Shown: piece after piece, positions 32,219 through 48,218 of the stretch
How the letters are laid out: every line of letters begins with the position of its first letter
Position numbering within the stretch: the first letter of the stretch is position 1
Assembly: GCF_003217355.1 (NCBI RefSeq)
Contig: NZ_QJTK01000004.1
Coordinates: 1 to 64,000 of the forward strand
DNA from: Rhodobacter viridis
GTDB taxonomy: Bacteria; Pseudomonadota; Alphaproteobacteria; Rhodobacterales; Rhodobacteraceae
Direction: 5' to 3'
DNA length: 64,000 bases
Position numbers and translations under genes: made by a program
The notes under the pieces: model-generated
What the model was told of the DNA's origin: nothing
The model's input: the letters and a program-made list of their open reading frames with translations, nothing else
Database searches by the model: none

Positions 32219-33541
32219 TCAGAGCCAGCTTTCGACCAAGGTCCGCAGGTCGATCCGGGCGCGCAGCTTCGTCGCCAGCAGATAGACGCCGCCGAACTTG
32301 CGCTGCAGGAACAGGCTGTCCACCGGCGGGAAGCGGAAATGATGGCGATGCGATTGCAGCGCCAGGCTTTCATCGCGCATCCGCAGCGCCAGATCGTTCT
32401 GGCCGAAATCGTAAAGCCCGGGCTGCCGAAGCGGCTCGACCGACATCCGGAACATGTCAAGCAGCAGCGCCTCGAGATCCGCGGGCATCTCGGCATGCAG
32501 GAAGCCGATCTCGCGCGCGGCATCGCGCACGCCCGTCATGTCGTCATCGAGCCCCGCGCGCAGAAGCCGCCGATAGCGCGCGGCAAAGTCCTCGGGGAAT
32601 TCGCGCGTCGCGCCGAAATCGAGCAGGATCACCCGGCCCGTCGCCGGGTCGTAGCGGAAATTCGCGAAATTCGGGTCGGTCTGCATCAGCCGATAGTCGA
32701 AAAGCTCGCGGAAGATCAGATCGACGATCAGCCGCATCACCCGGTCACGCTCGGCCTGTGGCGCGGTCTCAAGGCTTTCGATCGGCACGCCCTCGACAAA
32801 GGACATCGCCAGAACCTCGCGCGTGGTCAGGTCTGGATGCAGTGCGGGCACGGTGAAATCGGCGCTTTGCGACTTCAGCTGCCCGAAGAGCGCCAGATAC
32901 CGCCCCTCGCGTTCATAATCGGCTTCCTCGTGCAGCTGGCGTTTCGCCTCGTCGAGCATCGGCGAGATATCCAGCCCCTTCGGCACCAGCCCGGAAATCT
33001 TCATCAGCGTCGCGACATTGTCGACATCCGAATCGATCGACTTGCGCACGCCCGGATATTGCACCTTGATCGCCAGATCGCGGCCGTCCTTCGTCCAGGC
33101 GCGGTGCACCTGCCCGATCGAAGCAGCGGCGATGGGATGCACGTCGAATTTCTTGAAATGCTTCAGGAAATCCGGCCCCCAGGCGGTGATCAGCACCTTT
33201 TTCAGCTGTGCGGGCGGCATGAAATGCGCCTCGGCGCGCAGCCGGGCCATGATCTGGGCGAGCTCGGGCGGCAGCATCTCGCCCGCGTCCATCGACATCA
33301 GCTGCCCCATCTTCATCGCCGCGCCGCGCATCTGCGCCAGCTTGTCGGCGACCTTGAGCGCGTTTTGCGGCGTCAGCAGCAGATCGCTCATCACCGGGCG
33401 CTGCCCGCGGGCAAGGCTTTTCGCCCCCTCGGCCATCACCGACCCCGCAATGCTTGACGCCAGCCCGCCGAGCTTCGCCGCACGCACGAAGCGCGAGGAC
33501 GGTACGGGCAAAGGTTTCATTTCGGGCTTTCGCTCGGTCAT
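32219..33541 (-). CDS. ABC1/UbiB-family atypical kinase
   Basis: A 440-residue member of the UbiB/COQ8 (AarF) atypical kinase-like family, usually linked to ubiquinone synthesis or lipid homeostasis. It has the diagnostic KxGQ motif (KMGQ, residues 77-80), an Ala-rich nucleotide loop AAASIGQVHRA, catalytic Lys in DLAIKVQYPG, and DPNFANFRYD plus LLDFGATREF as catalytic and metal loops. It lacks a clear C-terminal membrane anchor, unlike E. coli UbiB (546 residues), so it may be an ADCK-type paralogue. Convergent with the sensor kinase. Confidence 0.85.
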   Translation of the reverse strand: MTERKPEMKPLPVPSSRFVRAAKLGGLASSIAGSVMAEGAKSLARGQRPVMSDLLLTPQNALKVADKLAQMRGAAMKMGQLMSMDAGEMLPPELAQIMARLRAEAHFMPPAQLKKVLITAWGPDFLKHFKKFDVHPIAAASIGQVHRAWTKDGRDLAIKVQYPGVRKSIDSDVDNVATLMKISGLVPKGLDISPMLDEAKRQLHEEADYEREGRYLALFGQLKSQSADFTVPALHPDLTTREVLAMSFVEGVPIESLETAPQAERDRVMRLIVDLIFRELFDYRLMQTDPNFANFRYDPATGRVILLDFGATREFPEDFAARYRRLLRAGLDDDMTGVRDAAREIGFLHAEMPADLEALLLDMFRMSVEPLRQPGLYDFGQNDLALRMRDESLALQSHRHHFRFPPVDSLFLQRKFGGVYLLATKLRARIDLRTLVESWL

Positions 33542-33581
33542 GATCGCTCCGGATTTGGGTTTCGGTCAGATAGGACGGGGC

Positions 33582-34220
33582 TCAGCCCCGGCAAGAGCCA
33601 CCGCCGCCGCAGCCACAGCCGCCGCCGCTTTGGCGCGGCGCATCGCGCAGCACCGGAACGGCCTCGTGGTCATGATCGTGATCGTGACCGCCACAGCCGC
33701 AGCCTCCGCCACCGTGACGGTGCCCATGGCCGTGACCGTGACGATGCCCGCCACCGCCACAGTCCCCATGATCGTGGTCATGGCCGTGATCATGGCCGCC
33801 GCAGCCGCCCTGACCATCGCAGCCTTCGCGGCCGTGATCGCCACACCCGCAGCCACAGCCGTCCAGATCTTCAAGCCGCATCCCCGCCGCCGTCAGCGCC
33901 TCGATGATGGCGACCGCGAGCGAACCCGCCGCCGTGGCGGGATCGGTCTCTTCCTCGCTCACCACGGCCAGAACGCCGCGCGCCGCCATCCGGTCACCGA
34001 AGGTCTCGATCGCGGCTGACGAAATCACCGCGGTCATGTCGTCGAACGGATGCGGCGAGGCTGCATCCTCGGCAGGCATCTGCAGCGCCTCGGGCAGGTC
34101 GATCCGGGCCACTTCCTGCGCCTTGCCGCCTGCTTCGACCTCGTAGATCAGGAACGGGCCGGTCTCTCCGGCGCGGCCGGAAATGGTGCGGAAATTCTGG
34201 CTGGCAACAGCGATGAGCAT
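33582..34220 (-). CDS. NifX/NifB-like domain protein with His/Cys/Gly-rich tail
   Basis: 212 residues. Residues 1-118 match the dinitrogenase FeMo-cofactor biosynthesis fold (NifX, NafY, NifB C-terminus): MLIAVASQNFRTISGRAGET, then FLIYEVE and a GVLAVVSE segment. From residue 119 on the chain is nearly all Gly, Cys, His and Asp, with 11 Cys and 16 His, including CGCGCG near 122 and 202 and runs such as HDHGHDHDHGD and HGHGHGHRHG. Such tails bind or store Ni, Zn, Cu or Fe in HypB and SlyD-like proteins. Probably a metal or metal-cluster carrier; the combination with a NifX fold is unusual. Alone on the minus strand next to the LprI-like gene. Confidence 0.75.
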   Translation of the reverse strand: MLIAVASQNFRTISGRAGETGPFLIYEVEAGGKAQEVARIDLPEALQMPAEDAASPHPFDDMTAVISSAAIETFGDRMAARGVLAVVSEEETDPATAAGSLAVAIIEALTAAGMRLEDLDGCGCGCGDHGREGCDGQGGCGGHDHGHDHDHGDCGGGGHRHGHGHGHRHGGGGCGCGGHDHDHDHEAVPVLRDAPRQSGGGCGCGGGGSCRG

Positions 34221-34235
34221 GGAAGGTTCCTTGGA

Positions 34236-34724
34236 TTACTGGCCCTTGGCCGCGGCTTCGAGATAAAGCGCCTGTTCGGCCGTCAGGTGCAGGTGGCAGT
34301 CGATGGCATATACCATCCGCCGCGGCGAATTGCGATGCAGCATCGCCTCGAAGGTGCAGCGCTTCTCGGCCCAGTTGGTCCAGGCCTTGCGCATGGTGTC
34401 GAAATCGTCGGTCAGCCGCGGGGCGCCATCGGCGATCTGCTTCGTATAGGGCACGTCGAGCTTTTCGGCCCGCGCCTGCATCGCCGCTTCGGCATCCATC
34501 ATGCGATGGCGCCACCAGCCCACCTCGTCGGTGATGCAGCCCGCCACCAGCGAGGGCTGGGCGTCGACCAGATGCGCGCGGCAGGCATCCGAGGATTTGC
34601 CGACGCAGGCCAGTTGCTCCTCGGGCGTCGTGGCATCGGCCATGCAGGCGGCGGTTTCATTGCCGGCAAGCGCGGCGGTGGGGCAGGCAAGGGCAATCAG
34701 AAGAGAGAAGGTCGCGGCGCGCAT
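34236..34724 (-). CDS. Secreted LprI/DUF1311-like protein
   Basis: A 162-residue protein with a signal peptide (RAATFSLLIALACPTAALA, cleavage before GNE) and the DUF1311 pattern: several Cys (ACMADATTPEEQLACVG, DACRAHL, GCITDE, RCTFEAML, DCHLHLTAEQALYL) and a helical repeat with W. LprI-like proteins are periplasmic and in some species inhibit lysozyme. ATG 34724 gives the signal peptide at the N-terminus. 15 bases upstream of the NifX-like gene on the same strand, so possibly co-transcribed. Confidence 0.75.
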   Translation of the reverse strand: MRAATFSLLIALACPTAALAGNETAACMADATTPEEQLACVGKSSDACRAHLVDAQPSLVAGCITDEVGWWRHRMMDAEAAMQARAEKLDVPYTKQIADGAPRLTDDFDTMRKAWTNWAEKRCTFEAMLHRNSPRRMVYAIDCHLHLTAEQALYLEAAAKGQ

Positions 34725-34785
34725 CGGCGAAAACCTTGTGAAAGGAGCGAATGCGGGCAGATAAGCGGGCAGGGGAGGGGGCGTC

Positions 34786-34800
34786 TGTGACGTCGTCACA
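34786..34800. promoter_or_regulatory. Perfect 7-bp dyad TGTGACG-T-CGTCACA
   Basis: Arms 34786-34792 and 34794-34800 flank one central base, in the short gap between the LprI-like gene start and the 3' end of puhE. Both genes are on the minus strand, so it lies 62 bases upstream of the LprI-like start. It looks like an operator for a dimeric regulator. It is too short for a strong terminator of the puh operon. Confidence 0.5.
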
Positions 34801-34847
34801 TTTCACCGGGGCCCGCGTTAACGATTGCGCGCGTCAGATCTTGGGCG

Positions 34848-35675
34848 TCACTCGCCCGCGGGAATGCGCACCGGAACGGTGTCGAGCAGCGCGTCCTCTT
34901 CGGTCTCGTCGACCGCGGGCAGCATCCAGGTCCAGAGCTTCTGATCGGGCAGCGGCAGGACCATGAACCAGTGCTCGAGCAGCGCGAGCGCGGTCAGCAC
35001 GGTCAGGAGCACGAAGCCGATGAAGATGCCGTCGGTCTCGGCGGCGACGGCGCGTTCCATCCAGCAGCCGGTGGCAAAGGTCAGAACGGTGATCGAGACC
35101 GGGAACAGGAAGTTCATCCGGGCATGGCGGAAGTGGCTCGCCAGATGGGCGAGCGGCTTCGGCAGGAATTGCACGTTGATCCGCGGCACGCCGAAGAAGA
35201 GGTTCAGCTTCGCCGAAACGCGGGCCAGGAAGAGCGTGCCAAAGGTCCAGAGACCGAAGCGATTCTCGCCATCCCAGACCAGCACGGCACACAGGATCAG
35301 AGCCGAGATCAGGCCGATTTCATGCCACAAAAGCGTGCCGACCGAGCGGATGAAGCGTTCCGTCATCGAGGCGAAGGGCGGGCAATGGTCGCGATTCGGT
35401 CCGGCGACGACGCCCGACAGGAACGCCAGCTCAAACCAGCCCCAGACCGAGACGGCCGAGAGGAAGGCGACATGGGCGCCGCGCACCGAGGTGTCATCGG
35501 CCGAGTTCGACATCGCGATATAGCCGCCGATCAGAAGCGGCAGCCCGCCCAGCACCGAGCGCATATGCGCGGCCCGGCCCGACAGGTCGGCACGGCGGAT
35601 GCGCCACAGGATCGCGCCGGTGGAGAACCACCACACGAAGATCGTCGTCAGCGCCACAAGCCAGGGATTGTTCAT
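34848..35675 (-). CDS. puhE: Photosynthetic complex assembly protein PuhE
   Basis: A 275-residue polytopic membrane protein (DUF3623 family), about seven helices, beginning MNNPWLVALTTIFVWWFSTG. In R. capsulatus it is orf274 of the puh operon and has been described as modulating photosystem production. ATG 35675 overlaps the stop of puhD (ATGA); a GTG at 35684 is also in frame. Last gene of the long minus-strand superoperon that starts at bchF. Confidence 0.9.
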   Translation of the reverse strand: MNNPWLVALTTIFVWWFSTGAILWRIRRADLSGRAAHMRSVLGGLPLLIGGYIAMSNSADDTSVRGAHVAFLSAVSVWGWFELAFLSGVVAGPNRDHCPPFASMTERFIRSVGTLLWHEIGLISALILCAVLVWDGENRFGLWTFGTLFLARVSAKLNLFFGVPRINVQFLPKPLAHLASHFRHARMNFLFPVSITVLTFATGCWMERAVAAETDGIFIGFVLLTVLTALALLEHWFMVLPLPDQKLWTWMLPAVDETEEDALLDTVPVRIPAGE

Positions 35676-35842
35676 GCGCGGCACCCCCGATCACGGGGGC
35701 GCCGCGCTGGACCGGGGGACGCGCCCATCGCCCCGATCCGGACCGCCACGGGGGCGGTAACGCAGAACCCGCAAGACCGCGCCTTCCGCCGCGCCTGGGC
35801 TGCGGCAGATTTCGGAAGGCAAGGGGCGGTCAAAGCGGGCAT
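35672..35842 (-). CDS. puhD: Small puh-operon ORF, probable PuhD (orf55)
   Basis: 56 codons starting MPALTAPCLPKS and ending DRGCRA, with several Cys and many Arg, Ala and Pro. The ATG lies 7 bases after the puhC stop, and GAGGA precedes it at a good distance. Its stop overlaps the puhE start (ATGA). Position and size match orf55 (puhD) of the R. capsulatus puh operon. No membrane segment or known domain is visible, so coding status rests on the gene packing and known gene order. Confidence 0.55.
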   Translation of the reverse strand: MPALTAPCLPKSAAAQARRKARSCGFCVTAPVAVRIGAMGASPGPARRPRDRGCRA

Positions 35843-35849
35843 GGGTTCC

Positions 35850-36338
35850 TCACTTCATGTCGAGAATGCGCTCGAAGGCGGCCTTGCTGTCGGCGCCAAA
35901 GGCGTAAAGTTCGGCGGACCAACCGGTGGCCGGATCTTCCATCGTCAGACGGCCGTTGTCGTAGCGCACGATCCGCACCGGCGGGTTGTCGGTGATCCGC
36001 GCCACCGCGCGCGAGCGGCGCACGGCGGCCGCCATCACGTCGACGAAGCCGCCTTCGGGCAGATCGAGCAGGATCTTGCCCTCGGCATCGGCCACCGTCG
36101 CATGACGGGCGTCGATATCCTTCAGAATCACCATCTTTTCGGCCACGACATTGCCCGGCGCGGGCACGCCTTCATGCGGGCGCTTGGTCAGCACGGAATA
36201 GGTGGTCAGAGCGAGCGACAGCAGCGCGATGCCGATCATTGCCCGCAGAAGCGGTTTCGGGATCAGTTCGGGCTCGGGCTTGCGACCGGCCTTGGCGTCG
36301 GGACGCTGCGGGGCGGGGGAGACGGGATGTTGTGCCAT
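35850..36338 (-). CDS. puhC: Photosynthetic complex assembly protein PuhC
   Basis: 162 residues, the length of R. capsulatus orf162 (PuhC). A cytoplasmic Pro-rich N-terminus (MAQHPVSPAPQRPDAK), one transmembrane helix at about 32-50 (LLRAMIGIALLSLALTTYSV) and a periplasmic C-terminal domain ending in FERILDMK. PuhC is needed for assembly or organisation of the RC-LH1 core complex. Between puhB (12-base gap) and puhD. Confidence 0.92.
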   Translation of the reverse strand: MAQHPVSPAPQRPDAKAGRKPEPELIPKPLLRAMIGIALLSLALTTYSVLTKRPHEGVPAPGNVVAEKMVILKDIDARHATVADAEGKILLDLPEGGFVDVMAAAVRRSRAVARITDNPPVRIVRYDNGRLTMEDPATGWSAELYAFGADSKAAFERILDMK

Positions 36339-36350
36339 GTCTGCCCTCGT

Positions 36351-36992
36351 TTACTGCGCCACGGCCAGACCGGCCCCGGCCTGCGGCGCGGCGACGATCT
36401 GCGGCTCGTTCAATTTCGCCTGCGCGGCCTCGGCCAGAATGCGGGCGACCTTTTCGGCATCGGGGATGCAGCGGAAGGCGGGTTGCGGCACGCGGAAATG
36501 CCACGGGCGGGCATGGGGCCAAAGGACGCCATAGGACAGGCGCATGTCGGACCGCGTCTGCAGCGCGATCGTGCCCATGCCGCGGCGGCCGATCTTGGCG
36601 AGCGACATCGTCTCGATCACGGTGAAGGGTACGGTGAAGGTCACCTGAAGCGCCGCGCCGACCCGCAGAATCGCACGCGCCGAGGTTATGGTGTAGATCG
36701 TGGCACGGGCCTGCACCCAGGCGAGCAGAAGCATCAGCCCGTAGATCGCAGCGGCCATCAGAAGGAACAGAACCGCGGTCGGCAGCGCCACACGGGCGCC
36801 TTCCTCGTGCCAGTAAAGCACGGTCCGCCATGCGGCCACGAAAAGCATGATGCCCGTCATCCAGCGGATCTTGTAGGCGTCACGCGCCAGCGTCCACATG
36901 TCGGGCTTGCCCTGCCAGAGGATCTCTTCGCCCTCGGGCAGGGGGGCAGGGATCCCCGGTTGGGGTTCGAAGTCGAAGTCATGGTCTGACAT
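36351..36992 (-). CDS. puhB: Photosynthetic complex assembly protein PuhB
   Basis: 213 residues. Three membrane segments in the N-terminal half (about 45-62, 70-92) surround a PH-like (bPH2) domain (YTITSARAILRVGAALQVTF; MSLAKIGRRGMGTIALQT), then a C-terminal helix region. In R. capsulatus PuhB (orf214) is a dimeric reaction-centre assembly factor with a secondary effect on LH1. Directly downstream of puhA. Confidence 0.92.
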   Translation of the reverse strand: MSDHDFDFEPQPGIPAPLPEGEEILWQGKPDMWTLARDAYKIRWMTGIMLFVAAWRTVLYWHEEGARVALPTAVLFLLMAAAIYGLMLLLAWVQARATIYTITSARAILRVGAALQVTFTVPFTVIETMSLAKIGRRGMGTIALQTRSDMRLSYGVLWPHARPWHFRVPQPAFRCIPDAEKVARILAEAAQAKLNEPQIVAAPQAGAGLAVAQ

Positions 36993-37064
36993 GCAGACCT
37001 CCGTATTCCAGTAGTGCGGTCAGACGGGACGGCGCGGGCGCGCGCCGTCCCCGTAGGCTCGCAA

Positions 37065-37829
37065 TCAGAGCGCGTAGGGTTTGACACCCTTGGCGTACAT
37101 GTAGCCCCCGGCGACATAGGCCGAGATCTTTTCTTCTTCGAGCTTGGTGACGACTTCCGGCGACTTGATGTCGGGGATGGCGTCGAACAGGTCCGAGGTG
37201 ATCGCATTGACGCGAACACGGTCCGACCAGATCTTGAGCATGGTCATCGGGAGAAGCTTTTTCTTGCCCGAGTTCAGCTCGACTTCGAGGTAGCGCACCA
37301 GCTGTTCCGGAACGTCGACCCACATGTCGGTGATCTTGCCGACAACTTCGGTGTCGCCCGCCTGCACCGGCAGACCGCGCGGATCGCGACCGGCCGAAAC
37401 CTTCATCTCGGTCTTGCGCATCGGCTGGATCTTGTTGTGACCATGCGCATCGACTTCCGGTTCGTCACGCCGCGGCACCCACGAAGCCGGACCCACGCCG
37501 TCTTTCATCGGATCGCCGGTCGGGCGGAACGGGTAGCCTTCGTTGACCGAGGTGCGCTCGAGCGCGAGGTCGGTGCGACGGTGGGCTTCTTCGTTCTCGA
37601 CCGAGGGAACGACGACCTTGCGGCCGTTGGCCAGTTCGAAGGTCTTCGGCGAGGGCACCGGGAACGGGCCCTGGTTGACCGAAGGCAGGCCGTCGTCGTT
37701 TTCGAGCGGATAGCCTTCGCGCATGTTCTCGGTTTGCAGGTAGTAGATCAGATAGGCGAGGAACGCCCAGAACGACCAGATTGCAAGACTGGCCAGATCG
37801 AAGTCTCCGAAGAAATTGACACCGACCAT
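37065..37829 (-). CDS. puhA: Photosynthetic reaction centre H subunit
   Basis: 254 residues, the usual length. A single N-terminal transmembrane helix ([20 protein letters not shown], about residues 12-32) is followed by [15 protein letters not shown] and a cytoplasmic PRC-barrel domain with [19 protein letters not shown] and [18 protein letters not shown]. It caps the L-M reaction-centre core and shapes the proton path to QB. It is 15 bases downstream of lhaA; in R. capsulatus puhA is also transcribed from a promoter inside the 3' part of lhaA. Confidence 0.97.
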   Translation of the reverse strand: MVGVNFFGDFDLASLAIWSFWAFLAYLIYYLQTENMREGYPLENDDGLPSVNQGPFPVPSPKTFELANGRKVVVPSVENEEAHRRTDLALERTSVNEGYPFRPTGDPMKDGVGPASWVPRRDEPEVDAHGHNKIQPMRKTEMKVSAGRDPRGLPVQAGDTEVVGKITDMWVDVPEQLVRYLEVELNSGKKKLLPMTMLKIWSDRVRVNAITSDLFDAIPDIKSPEVVTKLEEEKISAYVAGGYMYAKGVKPYAL

Positions 37830-37844
37830 GTTGGTCCTCCTTTG

Positions 37845-39278
37845 TCAGGTTGGAAATTCGGCAAGGCCGATCCGAGCCTCGCCGGCTTCCGGCTTCTTGG
37901 GGAAAAGGCTGCCGGGGCGAACGAGCGGTCCGAGCACGGCAAGAGTGATGAAGAGCAGTCCGATTTCGGTCACATAGACCACCGTGTAGCCGAGCGCCGG
38001 GCTATGGAGTGACCCCAGATAACCCGCTGCGGCGGCGTGGGCAACGAGGTCACGCGTCGCACCCCCGATGAACACCGCAAGCCCCGCCGCCGTGGCCTGC
38101 GCAGCACCCCAGGCGCCGAGCGCGATGCCGGAAGCACCCCGCACGACCACCATCATCGCCACGGTGAGCGTGGCAATTCCGAACATGCCGCTGCCAAGGC
38201 CGATGCCCATGGCAGAAGCGAAGAACAGCACCTTGCTGGCGAAAAGCGCCGAGAACAGCACCGTCGTGAAGGCGACGATGCCGACCAGAAGCCCGCGCGC
38301 AGCGATGCGATGGGCCACGGCCCCCTGTGCAAGGCGCCGCGCCGACCAGATGAAACCGACAAGCGCGCCGAAGCTCCAGCCTGCGGTGAGCCAGGTCGTC
38401 TGCCCCACCTTCAGGCCAAGCACCTGCCCGCCATAGGGTTCGAGAAGCACGTCCTGCATCGAAAAGGCAAGTGTGCCAACCATCACCGTGGCCAGAAGCC
38501 GCAGGGCTCCGGTCTCGGCGGCGAGAAGGCGCCAGGCCTCGCGGAAGCTTTGGCGGGGCGCTTCGCGTTCGGCCTTGGTCATCGGCCGCATCACTTCCTG
38601 TTTCCACAGCGCGATGACGTTCAGCACCAGCGTCATCGCCCCGCAGCCCTGCACGACGCGGATCAGCGTGATCTGATCGAAGTCGCGCAGCAGCCAGCCG
38701 ACGATCACCGCCGAAATGCCCATGCCGACCAGGAACATGACGTAGAGCAGCGCCACCACCTGCGGTCGGGTTTCCTCGGTCGCGCGGTCGGCGGCGAGCG
38801 CCAGACCCGCGGTCTGGGTCATGTGCATGCCAAGACCCGCCATCAGGAAGGCCACGGCCGCGAAAGCCTCGCCCGCCCAGTCGGGGCCCATCGTCTGATC
38901 GCCCGAAAGCAGGATCAGCGAGAACGGCATCAGCGCCAGCCCGCCCATCTGCCAGAGCGAGCCGAACCACAGGTAGGGCACGCGCTTCCAGCCAAGCGCC
39001 GAGCGGTAGGTGTCGGACCGGTGCCCGAGGATCGCCCGGAAGGGCGCCACCAGCACCGGAATCGAGATCATCGCGGCCACGACAAGCGCGGGCACGCCCA
39101 GCTCCAGGATCATCACCCGGTTGAGCGTGCCCAGAAGCAGGACTTGCGCCATGCCGACGGAAACCTGAAACAGCGAGAGCCGCAGCAATTGCCGCAGCGG
39201 CAGTTCTTCGGACGCCGCATCGGCGAAGGGCAGCCAGGTCATCGCCAGCGAACCGATCATGCGGCGGGAGAGCATCAT
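37845..39278 (-). CDS. lhaA: LH1 assembly protein LhaA (PucC family)
   Basis: 477 residues from MMLSRRMIG, the length of the R. capsulatus F1696/LhaA product. A twelve-helix MFS-like protein of the PucC/bacteriochlorophyll delivery family: LRLSLFQVSVGMAQVLLLGT, then VLVAPFRAILGHRSD, and RPQVVALLYVMFLVGMG. It assists light-harvesting 1 assembly, probably by handling bacteriochlorophyll. ATG 39278 overlaps the bchM stop; a longer frame to 39431 exists but lies inside bchM. Confidence 0.93.
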   Translation of the reverse strand: MMLSRRMIGSLAMTWLPFADAASEELPLRQLLRLSLFQVSVGMAQVLLLGTLNRVMILELGVPALVVAAMISIPVLVAPFRAILGHRSDTYRSALGWKRVPYLWFGSLWQMGGLALMPFSLILLSGDQTMGPDWAGEAFAAVAFLMAGLGMHMTQTAGLALAADRATEETRPQVVALLYVMFLVGMGISAVIVGWLLRDFDQITLIRVVQGCGAMTLVLNVIALWKQEVMRPMTKAEREAPRQSFREAWRLLAAETGALRLLATVMVGTLAFSMQDVLLEPYGGQVLGLKVGQTTWLTAGWSFGALVGFIWSARRLAQGAVAHRIAARGLLVGIVAFTTVLFSALFASKVLFFASAMGIGLGSGMFGIATLTVAMMVVVRGASGIALGAWGAAQATAAGLAVFIGGATRDLVAHAAAAGYLGSLHSPALGYTVVYVTEIGLLFITLAVLGPLVRPGSLFPKKPEAGEARIGLAEFPT

Positions 39279-39949
39279 GGCCGATACTCCAGGCATTCCG
39301 AGATGTAGAAACCGCGCGCGACGCGGTCGATCTTGATCAGGCTGTCGCCCGCGTGGCGCTGCAACTTGTCGAGCGCATGCGGGATCATCGTCGGCGAGCG
39401 GTTCGAGCGCGGGAAGAGCTTGCCCAGCCACCAGAACGCCATCAGGAAGGCCGTTTTCGGCGCGACGGTGAAGACGATGGCGCTATGCGTGCGCTTGCCC
39501 AGCTCGGTCAGCACCCGGCCGATATCCGGCGCGCGGTAGTAGATCAGGCTGTCCATCGCCACGACATAGTCGAACTGGCCCAGAGCCGGGTCAGCCATGT
39601 CCCCGACATGAAAGCTGACCTTGCCCTGCAATTCGGGCGCAAGGCGCCCTTTCGCGATGTCGATCAGCTGCGGCGAGATATCCACCGCCACCACCTCGGC
39701 GCCGCGCTTGGCCAGCTCGGCCGTCGTCAGACCCGTGCCGCAGCCCGCGTCCATGACGCGGCAGCCGGTCAGATCGTCGGGCAGACGCGACAGCATGACG
39801 GCACGCATCGTGTCGCGGCCCTCGCGGACGGTCTGGCGAACCTTGCTCACCTTCGCATCCGCGGTCGTCAGCCGTTCCCAGGCCCGGGTCGCGGTGCGGT
39901 CGAAGTAGTGTTCGACGCGATCGCGGATGTCTGCGTAGTCGGAGGACAT
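39275..39949 (-). CDS. bchM: Mg-protoporphyrin IX O-methyltransferase
   Basis: 224 residues from MSSDYADIRDRV. SAM-binding motif VMDAGCGTGLTTAEL near residue 70, then VVAVDISPQLI and FDYVVAMDSLIYY. It methylates the propionate of Mg-protoporphyrin made by the chelatase, giving the substrate of BchE. ATG 39949 comes immediately after the bchL stop (TGAGATG). Overlaps lhaA by 4 bases. Confidence 0.96.
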   Translation of the reverse strand: MSSDYADIRDRVEHYFDRTATRAWERLTTADAKVSKVRQTVREGRDTMRAVMLSRLPDDLTGCRVMDAGCGTGLTTAELAKRGAEVVAVDISPQLIDIAKGRLAPELQGKVSFHVGDMADPALGQFDYVVAMDSLIYYRAPDIGRVLTELGKRTHSAIVFTVAPKTAFLMAFWWLGKLFPRSNRSPTMIPHALDKLQRHAGDSLIKIDRVARGFYISECLEYRP

Positions 39950-39950
39950 C

Positions 39951-44463
<4,513 letters not shown>

Positions 44464-44467
44464 CGAC

Positions 44468-47831
<3,364 letters not shown>

Positions 47832-47894
47832 AGTGGCAGCCAGCCTTTCTTCGTGAGCGCACTCTGCTGTAAAACTGGGCTTGTCACAAGAAAG

Positions 47895-47912
47895 TGTCAA
47901 TGAAAACTTACA
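47895..47912 (-). promoter_or_regulatory. CrtJ/PpsR box upstream of bchF
   Basis: TGT-N12-ACA, read TGTAAGTTTTCATTGACA on the minus strand, matches the CrtJ palindrome consensus (TGTaaN8ttACA). It is 63 bases upstream of the bchF start, where CrtJ would repress the superoperon under oxygen. Confidence 0.75.
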
Positions 47913-48146
47913 CTCAGGGGCGGGACGAAACGCCGCTGCCTTGGGGCGTCTGGTCGCCTTGAACGGGTGGGGTCGGCCCGGCTAAACCCATGCCACGGCT
48001 CGTCAACGTGGAAGGCGTTGGCGAGGCGGGACGCGCCCTGTCCTGTCTGGCCCGGTTCTTGCACAAGCGGCGATGGTTGCATCGCTGCGCCTTGGCAATT
48101 GTGTTGGACAGACACGGCGAGTTGATGTGCAATAGATGTGGGTTTA

Positions 48147-48160
48147 TTGACCCATGTCAT
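48147..48160 (+). promoter_or_regulatory. FNR-like box upstream of aerR
   Basis: TTGAC-CCAT-GTCAT matches the FNR/FnrL consensus TTGAY-N4-RTCAA at all but the last base. It is centred about 65 bases before the aerR ATG, suitable for anaerobic activation. An overlapping weaker dyad TGGGT-N6-ACCCA (48139-48154) is also present. Confidence 0.45.
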
Positions 48161-48218
48161 GTTCCGCTCGTCGAGGATGAGGAACGATCCTTGACGACGT
48201 TGGGTTTCGGGGACTCGA

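Larger units (their letters stand above)
47832..48218. other. Divergent bchF / aerR promoter region
   Basis: 387 bases between the divergent bchF and aerR genes. It holds the CrtJ motif near bchF and an FNR-like box near aerR, listed separately. I see no small gene with a supported start in between. Confidence 0.7.

Noticed and set aside
33700-33860. Repetitive DNA in the His/Cys-rich gene as a tandem repeat element
   Set aside because: The repeats are codon-level (HxH, CGC) within an intact reading frame, so they are treated as part of the protein.
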